A stretch of 64,000 nt of DNA from Deinococcus sp. HSC-46F16. GTDB taxonomy: Bacteria; Deinococcota; Deinococci; Deinococcales; Deinococcaceae. Where the stretch lies: NCBI RefSeq assembly GCF_024171495.1, contig NZ_JALJZW010000002.1, positions 248,001 to 312,000 of the forward strand, given 5' to 3'. Made by a program: the position numbers and the translations under genes. Numbering within the stretch: position 1 is the first letter of the stretch; every line of letters begins with the position of its first letter. Below are positions 27,510-37,657 of the stretch, one piece after another. Below the pieces are notes generated by a model. It worked only from the letters and a program-made list of their open reading frames with translations, did not search any database and was not told where the DNA came from.

Positions 27510-28399
27510 CCATGCCGGGACATGAACGCACGATACCCGCCTACCGCGCCGGATGGATTCACTACACCAACGTGGCCCCCATTCTCGACCCGCTGGTGCT
27601 GCCGCCGGGCGTGACGGCGATCACGGGCGTGCCCACCGAGATGAACGCGGCCCTCCTCTCGGGGCGGGTAGATATCGCCAACATCAGCGCGGTGGAGTTC
27701 ATCCGGAATGCCGACCGCCTCGAAGCCCTGCCGGATTTCAGCGTGGCGGTGCTGGGAGCGGTGTACTCGGTCAACCTCTTTCACACCCGGCCGCTGGAAG
27801 AATTGCGCCGGGTCGCCCTGACCGCGCAGTCGGCCATGAGCGTGGCGCTGCTGGAAGTGCTGCTGCGCGAACGCGGCCTCTCCCCCACGCTGGAACGGGC
27901 CGAGGGCGAGGCCGAGGAGCTGCTGGCCTCCGGGTACGACGGGGTCTTGCGAATCGGGGACAGCGCCCTGCGCGAGTGGTACGGGGTGGCGGGGCCGCTG
28001 ACGCCCGAGCGCAGCATGACCGCGCTGCCGAATGCGGCGCGGGGGATCACGGTGACCGACCTCGCGCAGGAGTGGTTCGCGCTCACCGGGCATCCCTTCG
28101 TCTTCGCGGTGTGGGCCTACCGCAAGGAGAATCCGCCGCCCCCCACCCTCCTTCAGGCGATGCGGGAGGCGCGGCGGCACGGGCTGGGGCACCTCGCGGA
28201 CGTGTCGGCGCGGCACGCCCTCAAGCTGGGGCTGCCGGAGCGGGTGGTGCAGCACTACCTGTGGAACTTCCGCTACCACCTTGAAGCCCCCGACCGCCTG
28301 GGGCTCACCGAGTTCGCGGCCCTCGCCGAACCGGGGCACGCGCCGCTGAGCTTCGGGCCACGGCCGGGGGAACCCTCGGGACTGACCGCGCAGCCCTGA
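27506..28399 (+). CDS. mqnA: Chorismate dehydratase
   Basis: First enzyme of the futalosine pathway, removing water from chorismate to give 3-(1-carboxyvinyloxy)benzoate. 297 aa with a periplasmic-binding-protein-like fold. Markers: YTNVAPILDPL, GVPTEMNAALLSGRVDIANISAVEF, and GDSALREWYG. Translationally coupled to the small membrane protein upstream by ATGA. Together with mqnE it shows that this organism makes menaquinone through futalosine. Confidence 0.93.
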   Translation: MTMPGHERTIPAYRAGWIHYTNVAPILDPLVLPPGVTAITGVPTEMNAALLSGRVDIANISAVEFIRNADRLEALPDFSVAVLGAVYSVNLFHTRPLEELRRVALTAQSAMSVALLEVLLRERGLSPTLERAEGEAEELLASGYDGVLRIGDSALREWYGVAGPLTPERSMTALPNAARGITVTDLAQEWFALTGHPFVFAVWAYRKENPPPPTLLQAMREARRHGLGHLADVSARHALKLGLPERVVQHYLWNFRYHLEAPDRLGLTEFAALAEPGHAPLSFGPRPGEPSGLTAQP

Positions 28400-28468
28400 A
28401 GCGGGCATGAATGGACGCCCCGGCCCCCACCGGACCATGGCCTCACCCCCGCCGCCTAGGCTGCCCCC

Positions 28469-29704
28469 ATGACCGACATTCTCTGGGGACTGGGCGGGAT
28501 GGCGGTGCTGCTGGGGCTGGCGCTGCTCCTGAGCACCGACCGCCGCGCCGTGAACTGGCGCACCGTGCTGGGGGCGCTGGCCATTCAGGTCGCCTTCGCC
28601 CTGATCGTGCTGCGCTGGCCGCTGGGACGGCGGGCGCTCGACGCGGTGTCGGCGGGCGTGCAGGCCGTGGTGGGCAACGCGCAGGAGGGCATCAACTTCG
28701 TCTTCGGCAACCTGACCAACGGGGCGCTGGAGGGGGCAGGGTTCATCTTCGCCTTCGGGGTGCTGCCGGTGATCGTGTTTTTCAGTGCGCTGATCGCGGT
28801 GCTCTACCACATCGGCGTGATGCAGGCGGTCGTGCGGGTGCTGGGCGGCGGGCTCAGCAAGCTGCTGGGCACCAGCCGGGGCGAGAGCCTGTCGGCCACC
28901 GCCAACATCTTCGTAGGGCAGACCGAGGCGCCGCTGGTGGTGCGGCCCTACATCGAGCGGATGACCCGCTCGGAGCTGTTCGCGGTGATGGTGGGCGGGC
29001 TGGCGAGTGTGGCGGGCAGCGTGCTGGTGGGCTACTCGCTGCTGGGGGTGCGGCTGGACTACCTGATCGCCGCCTCCTTCATGGCCGCCCCCGCTGGCCT
29101 GCTGATGGCGAAACTGATGCTGCCGGAAAAGGACACCCCCCAGAACTACAAGGGCGAGGTGCCCGGCGACCCCGAGGGCGGCCCGGTCAACGCCATCGAC
29201 GCGGCAGCGCGGGGCGCGAGCGACGGGCTGGGACTGGCGCTGAACGTGGGCGCGATGCTGATCGCCTTTATCGGCCTGATCGCGCTGCTCAATACCCTGC
29301 TCGGCGCTCTGGGAGGCGTGTTCGGCTTTCCCGACCTCAGCGTGCAGCTTCTGCTGGGCTACCTCTTCGCGCCCCTCGCCTTCGTGATCGGCGTGCCCTG
29401 GGGCGAGGCGGCCACGGCGGGCAGCTTTATCGGACAGAAGCTCGTGACGAACGAGTTCGTGGCCTTCGTGGAGTTCGCCGACGCGCTGAAGGAAGGTGCC
29501 TTCTCGCCCAAGGTGGAAGCCATCATCACCTTTGCCCTGTGCGGCTTTGCCAACCTCTCCAGCCTCGCCATCCTGCTGGGCGGCCTGGGCAGCCTCGCTC
29601 CGAGTCGGCGCGGCGACATCGCCCAACTCGGCCTGCGGGCGGTCGCGGCGGGCACGCTGGCGAATCTGCTCAGCGGCACGCTGGCGGGAATGCTGATTGG
29701 GTAG
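28469..29704 (+). CDS. Concentrative nucleoside transporter (CNT/NupC family)
   Basis: Ion-coupled uptake of nucleosides, 411 aa with about nine hydrophobic segments. Family motifs include [23 protein letters not shown], the substrate region [12 protein letters not shown], and a late [25 protein letters not shown] ends 6 nt before the ATG (leaderless type); monocistronic. Nucleoside specificity and coupling ion cannot be told. Confidence 0.94.
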   Translation: MTDILWGLGGMAVLLGLALLLSTDRRAVNWRTVLGALAIQVAFALIVLRWPLGRRALDAVSAGVQAVVGNAQEGINFVFGNLTNGALEGAGFIFAFGVLPVIVFFSALIAVLYHIGVMQAVVRVLGGGLSKLLGTSRGESLSATANIFVGQTEAPLVVRPYIERMTRSELFAVMVGGLASVAGSVLVGYSLLGVRLDYLIAASFMAAPAGLLMAKLMLPEKDTPQNYKGEVPGDPEGGPVNAIDAAARGASDGLGLALNVGAMLIAFIGLIALLNTLLGALGGVFGFPDLSVQLLLGYLFAPLAFVIGVPWGEAATAGSFIGQKLVTNEFVAFVEFADALKEGAFSPKVEAIITFALCGFANLSSLAILLGGLGSLAPSRRGDIAQLGLRAVAAGTLANLLSGTLAGMLIG

Positions 29705-29821
29705 ACCTCTGCCGTCCCCCCTCGTCTGCTCGCCAGCTCCCCCGCGTCCCGTGGCCGATGGGGGCTAGCCTTTGCCTTTGGCCTTACCCCGGCCTCCTCT
29801 GCCCCGCCGTACCCTGTCCCC

Positions 29822-30202
29822 ATGCCCACCTCCCCCGACGCGACCTTCCGCGAACAGGTCCTCGCCCTCGTCGCCCGCATTCCCCCCGGCCGCGTGATGA
29901 CCTACGGCCAGCTCGCCCTCCTCGCCGGACGCCCCGGCCCCGGCGGTGCGCGGCTGGCGGGGTTCGTGCTGGGCAGCCTCGCGGGACAGGCGCAGGGCGG
30001 CGACACCGACCTCCCCTGGCAGCGGGTGATCAACGCGCAGGGCAAGGTGAGCACCCACAAACTGGGGTTCGGGGACGTGCAGGAGCGGCTGCTGGAGGCC
30101 GAGGGCGTGACGTTCGACCCGTCCGGCCGCTGCGACCTCGCCCGCTGGCAGTGGTGGCCGCCGGAGGAGGCGCGGGACGCGGCGCCCGAACCTCTCTTGT
30201 AG
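29822..30202 (+). CDS. Alkyltransferase-like (ATL) DNA-binding protein
   Basis: 126 aa with the O6-alkylguanine-DNA alkyltransferase C-terminal fold: FREQVLALVARIPPGRVMTYGQLALLAG, then DLPWQRVINAQGKVS. The alkyl-accepting cysteine of the PCHR motif is replaced (PWQR), so it cannot repair by self-alkylation. ATL proteins with PWHR bind O6-alkylguanine and hand it to nucleotide excision repair; here even the histidine is Gln. TACCCT ends 6 nt before the ATG (leaderless type). Confidence 0.9.
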   Translation: MPTSPDATFREQVLALVARIPPGRVMTYGQLALLAGRPGPGGARLAGFVLGSLAGQAQGGDTDLPWQRVINAQGKVSTHKLGFGDVQERLLEAEGVTFDPSGRCDLARWQWWPPEEARDAAPEPLL

Positions 30203-30263
30203 CCCCGACCGATTGCAGCCCCGGAGCACAACGTCCCGCTGGCCCCGGCGTATTCTGGAGGGC

Positions 30264-31133
30264 ATGAAGCGAACGAGGCGGCAGAAGTGGGTGGCGGGGG
30301 ACGTGGCGTCCTGGGTGCTGGGGGTGACGCTGGGCCTGATCCTGGGCATCGCGCTCCTGATCGTGGTGCCCCGGCTGGGGCAGGCGCAGGGCGAGGCCAA
30401 GGCGGGCGAAGAGGGCACCATCATCGCGGACGGGGGAAACCAGACGAGCGCGGACGCGACCGGCTCCGAGTCCGAGGACGTGGCCTCGTCCCAGAACACG
30501 AATGAGGGCCAGGCGAACAGCGCGGGCAGCACCGGCGAAGGAGAAGCGACCGCCGCCGAGGGGCAGGACGGCGAGAGCGCCGCGATGGGCACGAACAGCG
30601 GTGACGAGGCCGAGGAAAGCGTGACGAGCACCGAGCAGGGGGCACAGGCCGAGGCCGACACCGCTGCCGGGGAGACCAGCACCAACGAGGCCAACACCGA
30701 CGCCGTGTCTACCAGCGCCCAGACCGGCGCCGGGGCCACCGTCGCGCCGCTGGGCACCGCCGAGGCCGACGAGGCCCGCGCCACGGGCGAGATCGGCTCC
30801 TCGACCGCCAAGAACACCGGCGAGGGCAACACCGCCGAGGAAGCCATCACCGGCGAGCAGACCGACTCGGCGGGCGACGTGGGCGCGGGGCAGACCATCT
30901 ACGCGAGCAACTGCGCGGGCTGCCACGGTGCCAACGGGCAGGGCGGCTTCGGCCCCAGCCTGGTCACGGCCGACGGCCCCAAGAGCTGGACGCTGGCCCA
31001 GTTCACGACCACCCTGCGCGAGGGCAAGACGCCCGAGCGCGAACTGGCCCCCACCATGCCCCGCTTCTCGGAGCAGCAGCTCAGCGACGCGCAGATCGCG
31101 GACCTGCACGCCTACATCAAGTCCCTGAACTGA
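30264..31133 (+). CDS. Membrane-tethered c-type cytochrome with long acidic linker
   Basis: 289 aa. A short basic start and one transmembrane helix (about residues 15-38) anchor the protein. About 170 residues of Glu/Thr/Ser/Ala/Gly-rich low-complexity sequence follow. The C-terminal 80 residues are a class I cytochrome c with the heme motif CAGCH and a late methionine (TMPRFSEQQLSDAQIADLHAYI). It should act as an electron carrier reaching away from the membrane. TATTCT ends 7 nt before the ATG and GGAGG also precedes it. A terminator follows. Confidence 0.9.
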   Translation: MKRTRRQKWVAGDVASWVLGVTLGLILGIALLIVVPRLGQAQGEAKAGEEGTIIADGGNQTSADATGSESEDVASSQNTNEGQANSAGSTGEGEATAAEGQDGESAAMGTNSGDEAEESVTSTEQGAQAEADTAAGETSTNEANTDAVSTSAQTGAGATVAPLGTAEADEARATGEIGSSTAKNTGEGNTAEEAITGEQTDSAGDVGAGQTIYASNCAGCHGANGQGGFGPSLVTADGPKSWTLAQFTTTLREGKTPERELAPTMPRFSEQQLSDAQIADLHAYIKSLN

Positions 31134-31146
31134 GCCCCACAGCAGG

Positions 31147-31183
31147 AGCGCCGCCCCACTCGTACGGGGCGGCGCTTTCCTTT
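31147..31183 (+). terminator. Rho-independent terminator after the cytochrome gene
   Basis: AGCGCCGCCCC (31147-31157) and GGGGCGGCGCT (31166-31176), 11-bp stem with 8-base loop, followed by TTCCTTT. Confidence 0.85.
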
Positions 31184-31268
31184 GTGCTCTTAGTGTGGCA
31201 CGGCCCACGCCCGGACACGAGTCCACCCGGCCACGGTTGCCCCCGCCAGGGCTGCTTACACTCGGCGG

Positions 31269-33116
31269 GTGCGAAAACCCCCGGCGACCGGCCCCATCCC
31301 CACCTCCGAACTGCTCGCCGTGCTGCGCCGGGCGGTGCCCTCGCTGGTGCGGAGTGCGCCGCTGATCGTCTCGCTGATGGCGCTGATGGTGGTGCTCCAG
31401 GGCCTGCTGCCCGCCGCGACCGTCTTCCTGAGCAAGTGGACGGTGGACGGCATCACGGCGGTTGCGGGCGGCGGTGAGGCCAACCTCACCCTGCTGGCCG
31501 TGGCGTGGGCGGGCACGGCGCTGATCGGGCAGCTCACGGCGGTGGGGCGGGCCGTGCTCCAGGGGTACGCGACCGACCACTTCACGGTGCAGACGGTCAC
31601 GCAACTCATGCGGAAAATGCAGGCGCTGCCGGGGCTGGACGTGGTGGAAGACCCCCGCTTTCACGACGACGTGGAGACACTCCAGACGGGCGCCCGCTTC
31701 CGGCCGCTGAACCTCACGGCGACGCTCCTGGGGCTGCTTCAGGCGGTCGTGGGCGTGGTCGGCGTGGCCGGGGCGCTTCTCACGGTGGGGTGGTGGGTGC
31801 CGCTCGTCGTCGTGGTCGGGATGATTCCGCTGGCCCGCACCCAGATTCGCCTGCGCGAGATGGGCTGGAGCCTCGCCATCCAGCGCACCCAGGAGGCCCG
31901 CGAACTCGCCTACGACCAGCGCGTCGCCCTGCGACACGAGTACGCCAAGGAGGTGCGCCTCTACGATCTGATGCCCTACCTCACCGGGCGCTATGTGGAC
32001 GGGGCGCTGGCCTACCAGCGGGTCATGCGCGGGATGCGGAACAGGCAGGTGCTGGGCCTGCTTCCCGCGCAGGTGCTCGCGCTGGCGGTGACGGCGGGCC
32101 TCTTCGCCTACGCGGTGGCGCAGGCAGGTCAGGGCCAGCTCACGGCGGGCACGGTCGTGCTGGTGATCGGGGCACTCGCGGGGGTGCGCGACAGCCTGGG
32201 CAGCGTGACCGAATACCTCGGCATGGGAACCGAGCATCTCCGGTGGTTCCAGAAGTACTACGCCTTTCTGGACGCCAAACCCGGCGTGGCCGCGCCCGCG
32301 CAGCCCCGGCCCCTTCCCACCCGGCTGGACCTGCGGCTGGACGACGTGAGCTTCGGCTACCGCGACCTTCCGCCCGTGCTGGAGCACGTCAGCCTGCATA
32401 TCCCCGAAGGGCAGGTCGTCGCCATCGTGGGCGAGAACGGGGCGGGCAAGACCACGCTGGTCAAGCTGCTGCTGCGCTTCTACGACCCCACCTCGGGCCG
32501 GGTGCTGCTGGGTGCCCCTGGCGAGGAGGTGGACCTGCGGGGCGTGAACCTCACCGCGTGGCGCTCGCAGGTCGCGGCGGTCTTTCAGGACTTCGCCCGC
32601 TTTGAGTGGACCGTGCGCGACAACGTGCTGCTGGGGCGGCCTGAGGATGGGGAGAAACTGGCTCTCACTGCCGATGCAAGCGGGTTGAAGAGCATCTTGC
32701 CCCGCCTTCCCGACGGTCTGAATACCCGCATCGGGCAGGCCTTCGGCGGGGTGGACCTCTCGGGCGGGCAGTGGCAGAAGCTGGCAACCGCGCGGGCACT
32801 GTACCGGGATGCCCGCGTGCTGATTCTGGACGAGCCGACCGCCGCGCTGGACCCCCGCAGCGAGAGCGAGGTCTTTGCCGCCTTCGCGGCGCTGGCGCGG
32901 GGCCGCACCACCCTGCTGATCACCCACCGCCTCGGCAGCGTGCTGATGGCCGACCGCATCTTGGTGATGAAGGCGGGCCGCTTGATCGAGGACGGCACCC
33001 ACGCCGAACTGCTGGCGCGGGGCGGCGAGTACGCCGAACTGTGGCGCCTCCAGGCCGGGCAATACACCGGGGAAGATGCAGTGCGCGGGGAGCAGGACGT
33101 GGTGGGGACGAATTGA
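31269..33116 (+). CDS. ABC exporter half-transporter (permease-ATPase fusion)
   Basis: 615 aa: an N-terminal six-helix membrane domain (about 1-330), then a nucleotide-binding domain with Walker A GENGAGKTT, signature LSGGQWQKL, Walker B VLILDEPTAALD and switch histidine LLITHRLGS. One gene encodes one half, so it should work as a homodimer. Type I exporters of this layout move lipids, peptides or drugs; the cargo is unknown. GTG start with TACACT 6 nt upstream (leaderless type). Confidence 0.94.
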   Translation: MRKPPATGPIPTSELLAVLRRAVPSLVRSAPLIVSLMALMVVLQGLLPAATVFLSKWTVDGITAVAGGGEANLTLLAVAWAGTALIGQLTAVGRAVLQGYATDHFTVQTVTQLMRKMQALPGLDVVEDPRFHDDVETLQTGARFRPLNLTATLLGLLQAVVGVVGVAGALLTVGWWVPLVVVVGMIPLARTQIRLREMGWSLAIQRTQEARELAYDQRVALRHEYAKEVRLYDLMPYLTGRYVDGALAYQRVMRGMRNRQVLGLLPAQVLALAVTAGLFAYAVAQAGQGQLTAGTVVLVIGALAGVRDSLGSVTEYLGMGTEHLRWFQKYYAFLDAKPGVAAPAQPRPLPTRLDLRLDDVSFGYRDLPPVLEHVSLHIPEGQVVAIVGENGAGKTTLVKLLLRFYDPTSGRVLLGAPGEEVDLRGVNLTAWRSQVAAVFQDFARFEWTVRDNVLLGRPEDGEKLALTADASGLKSILPRLPDGLNTRIGQAFGGVDLSGGQWQKLATARALYRDARVLILDEPTAALDPRSESEVFAAFAALARGRTTLLITHRLGSVLMADRILVMKAGRLIEDGTHAELLARGGEYAELWRLQAGQYTGEDAVRGEQDVVGTN

Positions 33117-33125
33117 GTGGGCAAT

Positions 33126-33150
33126 AAAAAAGCCGCCTTTTCGGGCGGTG
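33126..33150 (-). terminator. Terminator hairpin facing left, downstream of an orphan promoter
   Basis: Read on the minus strand: CCGCC-CGAAAA-GGCGG (stem arms 33144-33148 and 33133-33137) plus one G-T pair, followed by TTTTTT (33126-33131). The T tract is on the minus side only, so it does not serve the plus-strand ABC gene that ends just before it. Confidence 0.65.
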
Positions 33151-33158
33151 ATAAGAAA

Positions 33159-33187
33159 AAGATAGCGCAGTATGCGGTATTCGTCAA
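33159..33187 (-). promoter_or_regulatory. Canonical minus-strand promoter with no gene behind it
   Basis: On the minus strand TTGACG (33182-33187), a 17-base spacer and TATCTT (33159-33164) form a good housekeeping promoter. Predicted start is about 33152, right at the base of the leftward terminator hairpin (33126-33150). The product would be an RNA of about 25-30 nt, made antisense to nothing but the intergenic region. Confidence 0.55.
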
Positions 33188-33358
33188 GGGGAACCGGGCG
33201 GCGCAGGCTCAGGGCGGGAGTTCCCCGCGCCATCCGCCGCTCACCTCGCCCTGCTACACTTTTTCACCTATGGCCCGATCAGCCCCAGCGTGGGCGGCGG
33301 GCACGGCGCATCCCCCCTCTGACGCCTGGGAGGAAGCGACACCGAAAGGAGCGTCCAC

Positions 33359-34684
<1,326 letters not shown>

Positions 34685-34725
34685 GCGTCGGGGCCGGGGA
34701 AAAGACCTCCGGCCCTCTTTCTTGC

Positions 34726-35445
34726 CTAGCGCTCCGCCCCGTCGGCCGCCCGCAGCAGCAACCGGGCGAACTCGGGGGGCAGGGGGTGCTTTGCCGCGGG
34801 ATTCGTCCGCAGGTGCGCCGCCCGCACCTGTCCCTCGGCGGAGAGGGCACACAGCGCGACCGCGCCCAGACGCTGGCGGTGGCGCCGGAACTCCAGAACG
34901 CCTTCCGGCCGCAGCCCTGAAGGCACCGGGCCGTCCAGCAAGCGCAGGGCGGCGGGCACCAGGGTCTCATGGACGGCCCCCGGCGGCACGACGATGACCA
35001 GCAGGTTGGCCCCACCGGGCGCACACTGCCCGATCTTGTCGCAGATCACCCGCGCCACCCGGCGAACAGCCCCTGGTCCCACCGGGTCGCCCGCCTCGTC
35101 TTCGGGCAGTCGCAGCCGGGTCACCTCGACCCGCAGCGCGGTGTGCCCCTTGAAGGTCACCCCAAAATCCGGCCCCCGCTCCCCGGCCGGGTGGGGCGGC
35201 TCGTACCCCACGGCGCAGCGCGGATCGGCCACCAGCAGGGCGGCGACGGCGAGTTCGGCGAGCAGGTCCCGCTGCTCGCCCTCCGAGGAGGCCAGGCGCA
35301 GCTTCTTGCGAATCTTGGCCGCGTGGGCCTGGGCGAACCTCAAGAATCCAGGCGACGCCTCGCTCCAGCGGCGCAGGGAGGGAGCCAGCGGGTGAGCGGG
35401 GTCGGGGCAGAGGTCTGCCAGCAGTCCGTCAAGGCGTCGGCCCAC
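34726..35445 (-). CDS. Unknown protein with PD-(D/E)XK-like signature
   Basis: 239 aa. I recognise no named family. The middle has the order expected of a restriction-nuclease-like core: helix with Glu (DLLAELAVAALLV), GPDF, 13 residues, then VEVT in a strand, a later helix with Lys and Gln (ICDKIGQ), and a hydrophobic strand NLLVIVVPP. The usual Lys of EXK is Thr. The start is taken at GTG 35445, which has GGGGAGG 3 nt upstream and overlaps the preceding membrane-protein gene by 17 bases. Confidence 0.65.
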   Translation of the reverse strand: MGRRLDGLLADLCPDPAHPLAPSLRRWSEASPGFLRFAQAHAAKIRKKLRLASSEGEQRDLLAELAVAALLVADPRCAVGYEPPHPAGERGPDFGVTFKGHTALRVEVTRLRLPEDEAGDPVGPGAVRRVARVICDKIGQCAPGGANLLVIVVPPGAVHETLVPAALRLLDGPVPSGLRPEGVLEFRRHRQRLGAVALCALSAEGQVRAAHLRTNPAAKHPLPPEFARLLLRAADGAER

Positions 35446-35818
35446 GGGCCTCCCCTGAGGTCGGCCCCGCTCCGCTGGCCTGCTCCTCCATCGCCCGCCA
35501 GTCCTCCCAGGCCAGGGCAGGCAGCAGGGCGAAACTGCCCGCAAAGAGGGACGCGACGGCAGCGGGCACCCGCACCGCCGTCTTGCCGTTCAGCACGAGG
35601 TGCAGCGCTCCTAGGGTGCTCAGCACGCCGATGTCCATGAACATCACGCGGGCCAGGGGGCTGCGGCGCAGGGTGTCCACGGTCCCCAGGTCACCGGGAC
35701 GGCCCCGCCCCAGCACGGCCGACAGCACCAGCATGACGAACAGGGCGGCGTAGAGCTTGAGCCGCTCGGGGCCGGGGGCGCGGTACTTTTCCAGGGCGGG
35801 AGGTGGGGAAGGGGTCAT
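35429..35818 (-). CDS. Small membrane protein of unknown function
   Basis: 129 aa with three likely hydrophobic segments: LYAALFVMLVLSAVLG, MFMDIGVLSTLGALHLVL and AAVASLFAGSFALLPALAW. A Pro-rich N-terminus precedes them. ATG 35818 has TACGCT 5 nt upstream (leaderless type), in the same sequence context as the esterase start at 1490. It overlaps the downstream PD-(D/E)XK-like gene and is probably co-transcribed with it. No family recognised. Confidence 0.72.
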   Translation of the reverse strand: MTPSPPPALEKYRAPGPERLKLYAALFVMLVLSAVLGRGRPGDLGTVDTLRRSPLARVMFMDIGVLSTLGALHLVLNGKTAVRVPAAVASLFAGSFALLPALAWEDWRAMEEQASGAGPTSGEARGPTP

Positions 35819-35880
35819 GCCCCAGCGTAGCCTCAAGGGGGTCACATGTGGGGCGTGGCACGGCCGCGTACGCTTGCCGC

Positions 35881-36027
35881 ATGAGCCTCTTCCTGCGACT
35901 GCTGCTCGGCAGCCTGCTGGTCTTCAGCCTCGCGGCGTGTGCGCCCGGCGGCGGCGATGACGAGGACGACGCGGGCACCACTGTCTCCCAGCAGGATGAC
36001 GACCGCGACGACGAGAACGACGACTGA
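35881..36027 (+). CDS. Very small acidic lipoprotein
   Basis: 48 aa: lipoprotein signal peptide LLLGSLLVFSLAAC with the lipobox cysteine at residue 20, then a mature part of only 28 residues dominated by Asp and Glu (GGGDDEDDAG ... DDDRDDENDD). TACGCT ends 6 nt before the ATG (leaderless type), and a hairpin follows, so it looks like an expressed monocistronic gene. It might bind cations at the cell surface; that is a guess from charge alone. Confidence 0.72.
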   Translation: MSLFLRLLLGSLLVFSLAACAPGGGDDEDDAGTTVSQQDDDRDDENDD

Positions 36028-36044
36028 GCGCCCCTTCCCGAAGC

Positions 36045-36066
36045 CCCCCGGACCCCGCGCCGGGGG
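36045..36066 (+). terminator. Hairpin after the small lipoprotein gene
   Basis: CCCCCGG (36045-36051) pairs with CCGGGGG (36060-36066), 8-base loop, followed by TGTT. A weak terminator. Confidence 0.5.
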
Positions 36067-36172
36067 TGTTCGCTTGGGGCAGGACCCATCACGGCTCACG
36101 CACAGGTGGGCCTCTACACTTCCGGGCATTCCACAACCTGGCGACCCACCCCCGCCTTCCCCCGGAGGATCC

Positions 36173-37546
36173 ATGACGCGTACCCCCCTGTTCGGCCTGC
36201 TCACCCTCGGCATCCTGCTCGCCTCCTGCGGGAGCACCCCCAGCGCCACCGTACCGACTCCCGAAGCCTCGGCGCCCCAGGCCCCGGTGACGGCAGCGCG
36301 GGAGTACGTGCCCGGCGAAGTGATCGTGCAGCTCGCGGGCGGGCTGGGAGCCCAAGGCCTGACCGCACTGGAGGCCCGGCTGGGCGTGCAGTCGCTCGAA
36401 CAGCTCGCGGTGGTGGACGGCGCGGCGCTGCTGCGCACCCGCGTGACCGACGGCCAGAGCGTGGAGGGCAAGATCGCGCAGCTTCAGGCAAGCGAGGCGG
36501 TGCGCTTCGCGGAACCGAACTGGATCTACCAGCATCAGGCAACGGCCACCGACGCGCAGTTCACGAACGGCACCCTCTGGGGTATGTACGGCGACGCGAG
36601 CACGCCCGCCAACCCGTACGGGTCGCAGGCCGCCGAAGCCTGGGCACGCGGCAGCGTCGGCAGCGACAGCGTGTACGTGGGCATCATCGACGAGGGCTAC
36701 CAGTTCGACCACCCCGACCTGCGGGGCAATGCGTGGCTCAACCCCTTCGACCCGGTGGACGGGCGAGACAACGACGGGAACGGCTATATCGACGACACGC
36801 GCGGCTGGGACTTCGCGAACAGCGACAACAGCGTGTATGACGGCGGCACGCGCGGCAGCCTCGACAGCCACGGCACCCACGTCGCGGGCACCATCGGCGG
36901 CACCGCGAACGACGGCGGCGTGGTGGGCGTGAACCACAACGTCACCCTGATCAGCGGCAAGTTCCTGGGCCGCCGGGGCGGCACCACGGCCGACTCCATC
37001 AAGGCGGTGGACTACTTTACCGACCTCAAGACCCGGCACGGCCTGAACATTGTCGCCACCAACAACTCCTGGGGCGGCGGCGGCTACAGCCAAGCGCTGT
37101 ACGAGGCCATCGTGCGCGGGGCGAAGGCGAACATCCTCTTTATCGCGGCGGCGGGCAACTCCGGCACCGACAACGACGCGGCCGCCTCCTACCCCAGCAA
37201 CTACGACACCACCAAGGACGCGGGGTACGACGCGGTGATTGCGGTCGCCGCCATCGACAAGGCGGGGGCGCTCGCCAGCTTCAGCCAGTACGGCCGCACC
37301 CAGGTGGACCTCGGTGCCCCCGGCGTGGCGATCACCAGCAGCGTGCCCTACAACAGCTACGCGAGCTACAACGGCACGAGCATGGCGACCCCCCACGTCA
37401 CGGGCGGCGCGGCCCTGTACGCCAGCACCCACCCCGGCGCGACCGCCGCGCAGATTCGTCAGGCCATCCTGGGCAGCGTGATCGCCACCCCCAGCCTGAA
37501 CGGCAAGACCGTCACGGGCGGACGACTGAACGTCAGCGGGTTCTGA
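36173..37546 (+). CDS. Lipoprotein subtilisin-like (S8) serine protease
   Basis: 457 aa secreted protease. The lipoprotein signal ends LLASC (Cys 19). A propeptide (VPGEVIVQLAGG ... VRFAEPNWIYQ) precedes the catalytic domain with Asp (IIDEGYQFDHPDL), His (DSHGTHVAGTIGG) and Ser (NGTSMATPHVTGGAAL), close to thermitase/fervidolysin types. GGAGGA lies just before the ATG. TACACT near 36113-36120 is a likely -10. Anchored in the membrane, it could act in envelope nutrition or turnover. Confidence 0.93.
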   Translation: MTRTPLFGLLTLGILLASCGSTPSATVPTPEASAPQAPVTAAREYVPGEVIVQLAGGLGAQGLTALEARLGVQSLEQLAVVDGAALLRTRVTDGQSVEGKIAQLQASEAVRFAEPNWIYQHQATATDAQFTNGTLWGMYGDASTPANPYGSQAAEAWARGSVGSDSVYVGIIDEGYQFDHPDLRGNAWLNPFDPVDGRDNDGNGYIDDTRGWDFANSDNSVYDGGTRGSLDSHGTHVAGTIGGTANDGGVVGVNHNVTLISGKFLGRRGGTTADSIKAVDYFTDLKTRHGLNIVATNNSWGGGGYSQALYEAIVRGAKANILFIAAAGNSGTDNDAAASYPSNYDTTKDAGYDAVIAVAAIDKAGALASFSQYGRTQVDLGAPGVAITSSVPYNSYASYNGTSMATPHVTGGAALYASTHPGATAAQIRQAILGSVIATPSLNGKTVTGGRLNVSGF

Positions 37547-37577
37547 TAGCGGCCAGCTTCCCGCCGCCAGCAACAAG

Positions 37578-37612
37578 AAGAGGGGACGGGCCTGCGGGCG
37601 CCGTCCTCTTTT
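37578..37612 (+). terminator. Terminator after the lipoprotein protease
   Basis: AAGAGG-GG-ACGG (37578-37589) pairs with CCGTCCTCTT (37601-37610) with a 2-base bulge, and is followed by TTCTCT. Confidence 0.65.
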
Positions 37613-37657
37613 CTCTGGGTTACAGACGGCGGCCGAGCGGACCCGGCACACTGACCC

